DNA of 64,000 bases from Oligoflexus sp. (GTDB lineage Bacteria; Bdellovibrionota_B; Oligoflexia; Oligoflexales; Oligoflexaceae), in NCBI GenBank assembly GCA_014378195.1, contig JACMOC010000036.1, forward strand, positions 186,001 to 250,000. Direction: 5' to 3'. Below, piece by piece: positions 16,952-24,549 of the stretch. Position 1 is the first letter of the stretch. The number at the start of each line of letters is the position of its first letter. The notes under the pieces were generated by a model. It searched no databases, was not told the origin of the DNA, and was given only the letters and a program-made list of their open reading frames with translations. The translations under genes were made by a program, and so were the position numbers.

Positions 16952-18856
16952 TCAAGACTTCGCAAGGGTCGGTTTGCGCCCTTGAATCCAAAGCACGGCG
17001 ATGATCGCTATGACGATAATCTGGGCTAGCAAGGTCTCGAGGCTCGGATATACTCCTACCAGCTCAAAACGTAGTTGGGACATAAGCTGAGTGATCCCGA
17101 CGATCCCGCTTTCCTGAAGAGAATGGATACCTTTGCCCGTTAAAATGAAAGCAAGGGCAGCCATGATATAGGCCGAGATCTGAAAGAGCCGACTGATCGG
17201 TAATTTGGCGCTGAATTTCACCGCCGCCCAGCAGCAGATCACAATGAAAGCCAGCGTTAGACCGATACCCGAAAGCATCGAGGTTTTCGCGGATTCGTTG
17301 GCTTCAAACCATATAATCCTAAGAAATAACACCGATTCTAGGGCCTCGCGGGCGACTGCTAAAAAAGAGATCGTCGCAAGTCCCATGAGGTTTTTCCCGT
17401 CGACAGCGACCTGGACTTTTTCTTTTATAAACTTGGTCCAGCGTCCGATTTCGCTGTGTCGGTGCATCCAAAATCCGACGCCTATAAGGATGAAGACGGC
17501 GAGGACTGAAGTACACCCTTCAAGGAGTTCGCGTTGCGCTCCACTCACATCAAACAAAACCCCTGCGGCAAACCAAAATACCACGCCGAGACAGAGAGCT
17601 GCGATCCATCCTGCGTGGACCCACAGCGCGGCCCGATGGGCACCCACTGCGCGTATAACGCTCAGTAACGAGAGTATGACAAGCGCGGCCTCAAACCCTT
17701 CTCGGAGCAAGATACCGGCTGCTGCGATAAACGCGACGCGGTTGTCAATCCCTTGGCTCTTGAGGCTTGAATCCGCTTCGTCGATTTGAGAAAGAGCCGC
17801 CCCGATATTTTCATGGACCTCCTCCGCCGTTTTATTTTGTTCAATCGATGCCCGGACTGCGAGCATGGCCGTCTCAAGCTTGGTAACCAATCCTGGCGCC
17901 TGCGCCCGTAAACGGGGTTCAACAGGTTCGATACCTTCCAGATAAGATCGAAGCGCTCTATCTTTCGCGGCACTTTGATCGCCGCTTCTAAAAGCGGACT
18001 CGGCGTCGTTCAAATACGTGCGTGCGAGATCTAAAGTATTGACCTTTTCGTCGCTGCTTTGATGGAGACGCACACTCGCCAGTTTCCCGCCCTGTTCCCT
18101 GAGGGGCACGTCTAGTACTTTGGCGAGATCGATATCACTGAGAGTCGCTGCATTTTTGAGCAGTTGGGGATCGAAGACAAGTTTGATATCAACTGTAGGT
18201 TTTGTGTGGCGAAGTGAAACGACATAAAAAGCGAGAGACCAGGTCTCTACATCGGACAGATTGCTAAACCCGGCCATAGCCGTTCCGGGCACCCCGAGTC
18301 TGATCGTATTGAATTCCCCAGATGGCGATGCGCCATCCATTTTTTCGTGGTTTAAAAAGTTGGCCGGCTTTGGTGTGAGAGCCGCACCGGCGACGCCATC
18401 ACCAGCCCCAAGGGTGCCGTGACAGCTTGCGCAATGGCTCGAGAAAAGCTTGGCTGCATTGACGAGATCAGGCCAGCGCGATGGGGATACTTCGAGCTTG
18501 GTTTTTTCAATTACGAGATTTTGCAGGGAACGGGCCAGTAACACAACGCGGCTGGGCGCTGTTTTTGATTCTATAGCTTCATGGAGGCCTTTGATTCCCG
18601 CACGAATGGCAGCTTCGTTGGTAAGCTCGGGAACTTTCAGGCTTGCGTCATACGCCGTTTTTGCGAATTCGCGCTGCTCGGCAAACTCTGAATCCGAGAG
18701 GACCCGCCCGTCTTCGCTCACGGCTCCGACGTAATCTTTGGCAAGGTAATCAAGAAGATGCACGAGCTGTCGCGCGCCACCTTGTTTTTGCTGGTCCGCG
18801 GCATGGAGTGAAACAGAAACAAAACTGAGGCATACGATCAGCATACTTCTAAGCAT
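16952..18856 (-). CDS. Cytochrome c / FTR1 family iron permease fusion
   Basis: 634 residues. A signal peptide (MLRSMLIVCLSFVSVSLHA) is followed by a periplasmic part with one c-type heme site CASCH (142-146) and a probable distal methionine in GTAMAGFSN, then a helical linker, and a C-terminal FTR1 domain of about seven helices. FTR1 carries two R-E-x-x-E iron sites: REGFEA (385-390) and REALE in the fourth helix region. FTR1 permeases import iron after oxidation of Fe(II); the heme domain may take the electron, replacing the multicopper oxidase used in fungi. ATG 18856 is preferred over GTG 18889 because the signal peptide starts there. Monocistronic in appearance. Confidence 0.92.
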   Translation of the reverse strand: MLRSMLIVCLSFVSVSLHAADQQKQGGARQLVHLLDYLAKDYVGAVSEDGRVLSDSEFAEQREFAKTAYDASLKVPELTNEAAIRAGIKGLHEAIESKTAPSRVVLLARSLQNLVIEKTKLEVSPSRWPDLVNAAKLFSSHCASCHGTLGAGDGVAGAALTPKPANFLNHEKMDGASPSGEFNTIRLGVPGTAMAGFSNLSDVETWSLAFYVVSLRHTKPTVDIKLVFDPQLLKNAATLSDIDLAKVLDVPLREQGGKLASVRLHQSSDEKVNTLDLARTYLNDAESAFRSGDQSAAKDRALRSYLEGIEPVEPRLRAQAPGLVTKLETAMLAVRASIEQNKTAEEVHENIGAALSQIDEADSSLKSQGIDNRVAFIAAAGILLREGFEAALVILSLLSVIRAVGAHRAALWVHAGWIAALCLGVVFWFAAGVLFDVSGAQRELLEGCTSVLAVFILIGVGFWMHRHSEIGRWTKFIKEKVQVAVDGKNLMGLATISFLAVAREALESVLFLRIIWFEANESAKTSMLSGIGLTLAFIVICCWAAVKFSAKLPISRLFQISAYIMAALAFILTGKGIHSLQESGIVGITQLMSQLRFELVGVYPSLETLLAQIIVIAIIAVLWIQGRKPTLAKS

Positions 18857-18975
18857 ACGATATCCCGTTCGGTCGCAGATAATTGACACCGGTTCTCAAT
18901 ATCATACACGTAAAAGTTCTGACATCAAAAAACCGAGTTTAATTGTGTTCAATCAAACTCCTTTGACCGATGATT

Positions 18976-18992
18976 TGTCACATTCATGTCAC
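18976..18992. promoter_or_regulatory. Direct TGTCAC repeat upstream of desaturase gene
   Basis: TGTCAC at 18976-18981 and 18987-18992, 11 bases apart, one helical turn. It lies about 110 bases upstream of the desaturase start, in the gap shared with the FTR1 gene. It could be a regulator site; no promoter hexamers are clear enough to call. Confidence 0.25.
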
Positions 18993-19099
18993 GATTGTAA
19001 AACAACAGTAAAACCGACCCCCAAGCTATGGGAAACGCAGAAATTCCTTCCTATACTCACCGATAACAACTCGAAGAGAGTTCTTTGAAGGAGTCCACC

Positions 19100-19999
19100 A
19101 TGCAAACAGAAACAAACGGTCTTGTCACACCGCTGACCACGCCGAAAATTGATCTCGCCGGCTCAATTCCCTTCGTCATCGTGCACCTTTGCGCGCTGAG
19201 TGCTTTTTTCTTTGAACTCAACATGACGATGGTTTGGCTATGCCTCGGAAGCTACTACATTCGGATGATAGGCGTTACAGCCGGTTACCACCGTTATTTT
19301 GGTCATCGGGCTTATAAAACGTCTCGCGTGTTTCAGTTTATCTTAGCGTTTCTGGCCCAGACGTCGGCTCAGAAAGGTGTCCTTTGGTGGGCTGCCCATC
19401 ATCGTCATCACCACAAACATTCCGACCAAGAAACAGACCTCCATTCCCCGGTAACCAAAGGATTCTGGTATTCTCAAATCGGTTGGATCCTGAATCCCGC
19501 AACGTCTGAAACCAACTGGAAATATGTTCAGGACTTCGCAAAATTCCCTGAACTGCGTTGGTTGAACAAATATTTTCTGGTCCCACCTACAATTTATGCT
19601 CTTGCAATTTTCGCTATTTGGGGTTGGGCTGGTGTTTTTTACGGCTTTTTCTTGTCGACCATTTTTCTTTATCACGGAACGTTTTTTATCAACTCGCTCA
19701 CCCATGTGTTTGGTCGGGTTCGGTATCGTTCGAACGACGAAAGCAAAAATAGCTTTATTTTAGCTCTGATAACTTGCGGCGAAGGCTGGCACAATAACCA
19801 CCACTACTATCAAGCAACAGCGAACCAGGGTTGGTTCTGGTGGGAGATCGATCTGTCCTTCTACACTTTGAAAGTTCTTTCATTGTTTGGAATCGTTTGG
19901 GATCTTCGTTTGCCGCCGGCTCATGTCAAAGCGCGAACTATCGCAGCCGAAGCCGCTGCCAGCCTCATCGAAAGCGAGAAAAAAGTTAAGGCTGCCTAA
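19100..19999 (+). CDS. Acyl-CoA/acyl-lipid delta-9 fatty acid desaturase
   Basis: 300 residues, a membrane di-iron desaturase that introduces a cis double bond into saturated acyl chains and so keeps membranes fluid. The three histidine boxes are present: H64-RYFG-H69, H101-R-HHH (HHRHHHKHSD) and EGWHNNHHYY (H231, H234, H235). Four hydrophobic helices flank them in the usual order. ATG 19100 has a strong GAAGGAG seven bases upstream. It is a single gene with its own long upstream region. Confidence 0.95.
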   Translation: MQTETNGLVTPLTTPKIDLAGSIPFVIVHLCALSAFFFELNMTMVWLCLGSYYIRMIGVTAGYHRYFGHRAYKTSRVFQFILAFLAQTSAQKGVLWWAAHHRHHHKHSDQETDLHSPVTKGFWYSQIGWILNPATSETNWKYVQDFAKFPELRWLNKYFLVPPTIYALAIFAIWGWAGVFYGFFLSTIFLYHGTFFINSLTHVFGRVRYRSNDESKNSFILALITCGEGWHNNHHYYQATANQGWFWWEIDLSFYTLKVLSLFGIVWDLRLPPAHVKARTIAAEAAASLIESEKKVKAA

Positions 20000-20051
20000 T
20001 CGTCGGGACTTCTTGCGTGCTGTCCTCAACGCCTCTAGGGTTCTTTTTTGG

Positions 20052-20633
20052 ATGTCCCCAAGCGATTATTGTTCTATAAGGCCGATTCATCGCTTCTGGG
20101 GGGCTTTGTTTATTCCAACCGCTGAATTCCCAAGTTTGCTCGTCAGTACAGAAAGATTGCGCATAAGCCCGACCTGCGATCGCAGCCGTTATTTAGAGGC
20201 AATGCGGATCAGCCATCTGACGCTTAATCCGCATATCTATGTATCGCGCCCGACTCTGAACGTCAGTCCAGGACAGATTCTTTTTGATGTGTTTTCAAGG
20301 ACCGATGGTACGTTTGTCGGTGGTTTATCACTTCTTCAGGAAGAAAACGATGATAATGATGTCTGGGAGTTAGGCTATTGGATCTTACCCGAGTGGGCAG
20401 GATCGGGATTGGTCAAGGAAGCGGCTCTGTCGCTGATCGATGAGCTTTTTGTCCATCATCACACCTCCAAGATCGTCATTCACTGCGACTCTCGCAATCA
20501 ATCCAGCATCAAGGTTGCCAAGAGCTTGGGAGCCAATCCGGAAGCTATTTGGTCAGGCATAGACAGAAATACGGGAGAGACCATAAAGCGACTCGTATTT
20601 GTCCTCTACAAAGATGATAGCGAATTATTATGA
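20052..20633 (+). CDS. GNAT family N-acetyltransferase
   Basis: 193 residues of the RimJ/RimL-like Acetyltransf_3 type: LVSTERLRISP at the N-terminus, VGGLSLLQEENDDNDVWELGYWILPEWAGSGLVKEAALSLIDELF split over strands 4-5 with the acetyl-CoA pyrophosphate loop W-A-G-S-G-L, and VIHCDSRNQSSIKVAKSLGA typical of the final helix. The family acetylates protein N-termini or small amines; the substrate is unknown. The start is uncertain: ATG 20052 is used, and the frame is open further into the desaturase gene. Its stop overlaps the next start by four bases (ATGA). Confidence 0.82.
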   Translation: MSPSDYCSIRPIHRFWGALFIPTAEFPSLLVSTERLRISPTCDRSRYLEAMRISHLTLNPHIYVSRPTLNVSPGQILFDVFSRTDGTFVGGLSLLQEENDDNDVWELGYWILPEWAGSGLVKEAALSLIDELFVHHHTSKIVIHCDSRNQSSIKVAKSLGANPEAIWSGIDRNTGETIKRLVFVLYKDDSELL

Positions 20634-21307
20634 CCCTCGACATTCTTCTGGATAATGCCTCCATTCTCGCGATCAACAAACCTGCGGGCATCCTCGTCCA
20701 TAGGAGCAAGACGAGCTCGCGTACGGAACCGGCACTTTTGCAGATTGTGCGGGACTACTGCGGGCAGCGAGTTTTTGCGCCCCATCGCCTTGATCGTGCC
20801 ACATCGGGTGTGCTTATTTTTGCGAAGTCAGCTGAGAGCGCTCGCTTTTTAAGTGAGCAGTTTCAATCGCGTACGCTCCAGAAAACCTATCTTGCGGTAG
20901 TCCGGGGCTGGCCATCGGCCGAACATATCGATTACCCTCTCGCGCGGCTGGATAATGGTCATGTACAGGACGCCCAGACGGAACTTAAACTTTTGGAGAC
21001 CCTTACGCTGCCCATACCCTGTGATCGCTATGAGCAGAGTCGCTACGCTCTCGTCTCACTAAGGCCCCATACTGGCAGGCGACATCAACTGCGACGGCAT
21101 ATGAAGCATATCCATCATCCCATTATCGGCGATACGTGTTACGGGCACGGGCCTCACAACCGGCTCTTTCGTGAACATTTTAATTGCACGCGTTTGCTGC
21201 TGCACCATCAGGAACTTACTTTCAAGATGGAAAATGGCCAACGCATGACTCTGAAAGCCACTCTTGATGAGAGCTTCCAAAAAGTCACGGGTCTATTTTC
21301 GCACTGA
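20630..21307 (+). CDS. RluA-family pseudouridine synthase (TruC-like)
   Basis: 225 residues. Catalytic motif PHRLDRATSGVLIFAKS carries the nucleophilic Asp that isomerises uridine. The N-terminal VHRS-type stretch NKPAGILVHRS and PHTGRRHQLRRHMKHIHHPIIGDTCYG near the end are typical of TruC (tRNA U65) and its relatives; the length fits TruC and no S4 domain is present. Translationally coupled to the GNAT gene by a four-base overlap, and convergent with the HAMP protein gene. Confidence 0.92.
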   Translation: MTLDILLDNASILAINKPAGILVHRSKTSSRTEPALLQIVRDYCGQRVFAPHRLDRATSGVLIFAKSAESARFLSEQFQSRTLQKTYLAVVRGWPSAEHIDYPLARLDNGHVQDAQTELKLLETLTLPIPCDRYEQSRYALVSLRPHTGRRHQLRRHMKHIHHPIIGDTCYGHGPHNRLFREHFNCTRLLLHHQELTFKMENGQRMTLKATLDESFQKVTGLFSH

Positions 21308-21308
21308 A

Positions 21309-21767
21309 TTATTTTTGTTTGTTTTGCAGCAAAAGAGCTGAAACGTCGTTGAGTTGACTGGCAACGACTTGGAAGGCATCGTTTTTGCGAAGCACCGTGC
21401 GATGGTGATAATTGCCTTTTTCGATGGCAGCCAAATGTTTGCGAAACGCCACCGTTGGTCCGACCAGGCGATGCGTATAAAGTATCGACACACCTATCGT
21501 GCAGACTATGTATCCGATGAGGCAGAGGATAAGCCAAGCTTGAATATTCGTGACATAGGCGGCGGCAACAGTCTGGAGCGTGACTTTTCCGTCCGAAAGC
21601 TGAAAGAGGATATTTGATAGACTGTCTAGGTTTTCGTAAATCACGATACCTATAAGAGCAGAAAATATAAGCGACAGCGCAATGCAATAAAGCCCGATTT
21701 GGGTTTGGAGAAGCGGTTCCAAAAGGAGGTTCGATAACTTTCTTTTCTTCACAAAACCAATGTCCAT
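21309..21767 (-). CDS. Membrane protein with HAMP-like segment
   Basis: 152 residues. Two transmembrane helices (about 24-45 and 76-98) bracket a short periplasmic loop, followed by a HAMP-like helix pair: RLVGPTVAFRKHLAAIEKGNYHHRTVLRKNDAFQVVASQLNDVSALL. HAMP modules normally relay signals to a kinase or methyl-accepting domain, but here the protein ends right after it, so no output domain exists. It is directly downstream of the AgmX-like gene (13 bases) and probably works with it. Confidence 0.75.
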   Translation of the reverse strand: MDIGFVKKRKLSNLLLEPLLQTQIGLYCIALSLIFSALIGIVIYENLDSLSNILFQLSDGKVTLQTVAAAYVTNIQAWLILCLIGYIVCTIGVSILYTHRLVGPTVAFRKHLAAIEKGNYHHRTVLRKNDAFQVVASQLNDVSALLLQNKQK

Positions 21768-21780
21768 TGAACGACTCTTT

Positions 21781-22716
21781 TCATTCTAACGTATTGAATT
21801 GAAAACTTAATTCCCCGATTAAACTCTGCCGAAGAGGAAACGTCAGACCTCTTAATTTATAATAAAGACACTCCTGAAAGCTTGAATCCTTCAAAGACGC
21901 TTCTTTGATTTTAAGCGTTTTTATACCCTGCGCAATTCCTGAATACGCGAAAGTATAGGTAAGTGTCCCATTGGCCGTTTCATTACGTTCTAAAAGATCA
22001 GTATAGCAGCTTCGTATGTCGGCATCATTAATCTGGAGTATGCGAGACATCTCAGGGGCATGCATATTCAGGCGAAAAAGGTCGAGCTGGTATACCATAT
22101 TTATCCTACGCCCACCCCGTAGAACCCGCCGGATACCCTGTCCATTGTCGGCAGCGGCTCCTTTATAAATACTTAACTCTTCGCCGGAAATGCCATCAAT
22201 TATGCGCTCTACGCTCCCCTTCCACTTTTCTATCGGCAGCTTGAGACGCACTTCTTTGATCAGAAGTTTGAATTGATCATCGGGTTTGAGATAAACGAGG
22301 TACCACACGCCCATCGACGAGAGGCTTTTTGGCTGCACCTTAATCGATTTCGGGTAAGGGCCCTTCCAGAGTCTTTTGTGTCCATACTCGTCGACGAAAC
22401 TCGCTTCGATCACATCGTAGGTGTCTTCTTTTATTTTCCAGTAGGTAATAGGGGCAAGTTTGGGAATTTGGGTTTTTGCGGTGAAGCTGTAGCTGATTCT
22501 GTTGGAACGTCCTTTTAAAAGAAAACTAAAATCGCCGCCTCGCTGTTTGACGTTACTGTCAATCATCATGCTGTAGAGACAGACGAGGCCTTGATCCGTT
22601 TCGATAATCTCGCCGTTCCAGACTTTGGGGAGCGAATTCTGGGCCCGAACTTCTTTTGGCAGGAGAAGTGTTGCCAAAAAAAAGGCACTGACAAGCCAAA
22701 GCCGCAAACAATCCAA
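21781..22716 (-). CDS. Secreted protein with AgmX/PglI-like C-terminal domain
   Basis: About 311 residues. A signal peptide (LWLVSAFFLATLLLPKEVRAQ) precedes a 200-residue domain I do not recognise. The last 90 residues match the AgmX/PglI C-terminal pattern: R-I-L-Q-I-N-D-A-D-I-R-S-C-Y, then NGTLTYTFAYSG, LKIKEASLKDSSFQECLYYKLRGLTFP, ending in strand LSFQF. In myxobacteria that domain occurs in gliding/TonB-like proteins, with a disulfide between the two cysteines. The start is TTG 22716 after GGGGG; TTG 22728 is possible. It lies before the HAMP gene on the same strand. Confidence 0.72.
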   Translation of the reverse strand: MDCLRLWLVSAFFLATLLLPKEVRAQNSLPKVWNGEIIETDQGLVCLYSMMIDSNVKQRGGDFSFLLKGRSNRISYSFTAKTQIPKLAPITYWKIKEDTYDVIEASFVDEYGHKRLWKGPYPKSIKVQPKSLSSMGVWYLVYLKPDDQFKLLIKEVRLKLPIEKWKGSVERIIDGISGEELSIYKGAAADNGQGIRRVLRGGRRINMVYQLDLFRLNMHAPEMSRILQINDADIRSCYTDLLERNETANGTLTYTFAYSGIAQGIKTLKIKEASLKDSSFQECLYYKLRGLTFPLRQSLIGELSFQFNTLE

Positions 22717-22763
22717 GTGAGCCCCCAAACGAGTAATCGGCAGAGTCTAATGAGGGCCTAATC

Positions 22764-23321
22764 TTAACAAAAATGGGTTCTAAACCGAAGGCCTTCTTCC
22801 GTCATTACAGTATCAACCGCCTGGTCGTGCGATTCGCTAGGCAGCTTTTCGAGTACAAACTCTCTGAAACACACGCCGAGAGTGGAGAGGCGATGACGAT
22901 GCAAATAGCGATCGTAAAACCCTTTGCCATAACCCAAACGATGACCATGATCATCAAAGGCTAGAGCTGGAACAATTATAAGTGTATTTGCCCCGATCGG
23001 CATTGCCTTTCCCGTCCCATCGGGCTGGAACAGACCCCAGGTGTTGTGTTTAAAAGCACCTTCGCCGGAATACCCATAAAATTCCATTGCTCCCGTCGTC
23101 TGATCGATAAGCGGAAAATAGAAGGATTTGTCTGGACTGAGGTCTAATAGGGAATGCAGGTCAGCTTCCTTACGGAAACTTCGGTAGAGACCAATATGGT
23201 CAAACTCTCCCCACTCGGGCCATTGAATGATTTGTGCACATAGGGCGAGACTGCGTTTTTGCCAATCGCCTTCTGTGAGGGCCCTGCGTTGTTCGAGAAG
23301 CGAGCTGCGAAGTTCGGCTTT
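22764..23321 (-). CDS. 5-formyltetrahydrofolate cyclo-ligase
   Basis: 185 residues. The enzyme converts 5-formyl-THF to 5,10-methenyl-THF with ATP, recycling the inhibitory folate. The family pattern is present: N-terminal K-x-E-L-R...R-R-A-L, then HIGLYRSFRKEADLHSLL, the substrate strand MEFYGYSG, and the ATP/folate motif LAFDDHGHRLGYGKGFYDRYL. GTG 23321 is chosen over TTG 23360 because GGGAGG lies six bases upstream and the conserved start is there. Confidence 0.93.
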   Translation of the reverse strand, partial: KAELRSSLLEQRRALTEGDWQKRSLALCAQIIQWPEWGEFDHIGLYRSFRKEADLHSLLDLSPDKSFYFPLIDQTTGAMEFYGYSGEGAFKHNTWGLFQPDGTGKAMPIGANTLIIVPALAFDDHGHRLGYGKGFYDRYLHRHRLSTLGVCFREFVLEKLPSESHDQAVDTVMTEEGLRFRTHFC

Positions 23322-23364
23322 CACGTAAGGCCTCCCGGATTGTTTCGTTGCACCATTCAAAACG

Positions 23365-23394
23365 TAAAAAAAACGCTTCCCTAGGGAAGCGTTT
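23365..23394 (-). terminator. Rho-independent terminator
   Basis: A perfect inverted repeat at 23371-23394 (AAACGCTTCC and its complement around CTAG) runs into seven T on the minus strand (A run 23366-23373). It lies 27 bases past the stop of the gene at 23421-24386 and separates it from the cyclo-ligase gene. Confidence 0.9.
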
Positions 23395-23420
23395 ACGGAA
23401 TTTCTTTTAGGCTAACAAGC

Positions 23421-24386
23421 TTATTGTACCGATACGTTTTGGATAACTTGCCATTCCCAGCGTCCAGCGACTTCTGAAAAAGCACCAACTCGTACATCAT
23501 AAGATCCAGGATTTACGCCGGAAAGTGATACCGAAGTACCCGACGTTCCAAAACGATAACTTGGGTTTGCGAACGAAGATCCGGTTGGTGTGAATTCAAC
23601 CGAGTAACGTGCGACTTTTTCCGCCGCTGTCCAAGATACGACACCACCGTTACCAGCGACGGAACCGCCTGGAGTGGGAGCCGATACCGGGAAAGAACGG
23701 TGCTCAGGAGCTGCGATTACGAAGCTGGAGACATCCGAGGCACCGCTCGCATTTTTCACTTGCCAGTACCACGTACCCGGATATGGATTTTCGAAACTAA
23801 ACTTGCTCGCGCCATTTAATTTTACAGATTTAATCACTGGGGCCATCGATTTATTGCGGGAGAATACGATCTCGTCCGCAGGACCTTCCCAAGCAAATTC
23901 TGAGACGCCTTGTGTCTCATCATAAGTTTGCGATCCGCCGGCGCCAGGTGTAAGGAGCTTGATAGCGCCTGTTGATGCTGCGGCCGCAGCTGCTGTCGCT
24001 GCTGGTTTTGCAGCTTCTGCTGGTTTTGCGGTTTCTTTGCTTTCAGCTGTGGCTTTAGCACCATCGGCTGGCTTTGCGTCATCTCCAGCATCGTCTGCCG
24101 GAGCCGCTGCGTCTTCCGCTGCTGTTTCTTCGCCGCTTTCACTTCCACCATCAAAGTAGAGGTAGCCACCGACCAAAATACCTAAAAGGAGAACGCCACC
24201 GACGATAAGCTTGCTTTTGCTTTCGCCCATGCCGCCGCTTTTAAAGATCGCGGAAACGGCGTTGGTGTTTGTGCCAAAGTCGCTTGTGAATTCTCCCTTG
24301 AGCTCGCTCGTAAAGGGATTGGACTGGGCGCCTGACGTCTGACTAAACGCTGCATTCGAATTAGGGTCCTGATTATTCTCGCTCAT
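23421..24386 (-). CDS. Bitopic membrane protein with Ala/Lys linker and beta domains
   Basis: 321 residues. A cytosolic N-terminus rich in Ser/Asn/Thr, one transmembrane helix around 58-77 (KLIVGGVLLLGILVGGYLYF), an acidic then Ala/Lys/Pro-rich linker of about 70 residues, and two similar beta-sandwich units of about 85 residues (each with F-A-W-E or V-S-W-T cores and endings like W-Y-W-Q-V-K / W-E-W-Q-V-I). These look like fibronectin-type or FecR-like ligand/partner domains in the periplasm. Start ATG 24386 has AAGGAG six bases upstream. Function unknown; a spacer reaching through the cell wall is plausible. Confidence 0.85.
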   Translation of the reverse strand: MSENNQDPNSNAAFSQTSGAQSNPFTSELKGEFTSDFGTNTNAVSAIFKSGGMGESKSKLIVGGVLLLGILVGGYLYFDGGSESGEETAAEDAAAPADDAGDDAKPADGAKATAESKETAKPAEAAKPAATAAAAAASTGAIKLLTPGAGGSQTYDETQGVSEFAWEGPADEIVFSRNKSMAPVIKSVKLNGASKFSFENPYPGTWYWQVKNASGASDVSSFVIAAPEHRSFPVSAPTPGGSVAGNGGVVSWTAAEKVARYSVEFTPTGSSFANPSYRFGTSGTSVSLSGVNPGSYDVRVGAFSEVAGRWEWQVIQNVSVQ

Positions 24387-24549
24387 CCTTGTCTCCTTGA
24401 AATCCCGGTAGGCGGCTGTCAGCATTCTCAATTCAAAGCATGCGCTTCTGCCACTCTACAGATTATTGTAAATGCTCTGCGTCGCCGTGGCAAGAATAGC
24501 GCCCGTGAACATCTGTCCTGTCAAAGATTTGGCGTAAAAAGAAAGAATT

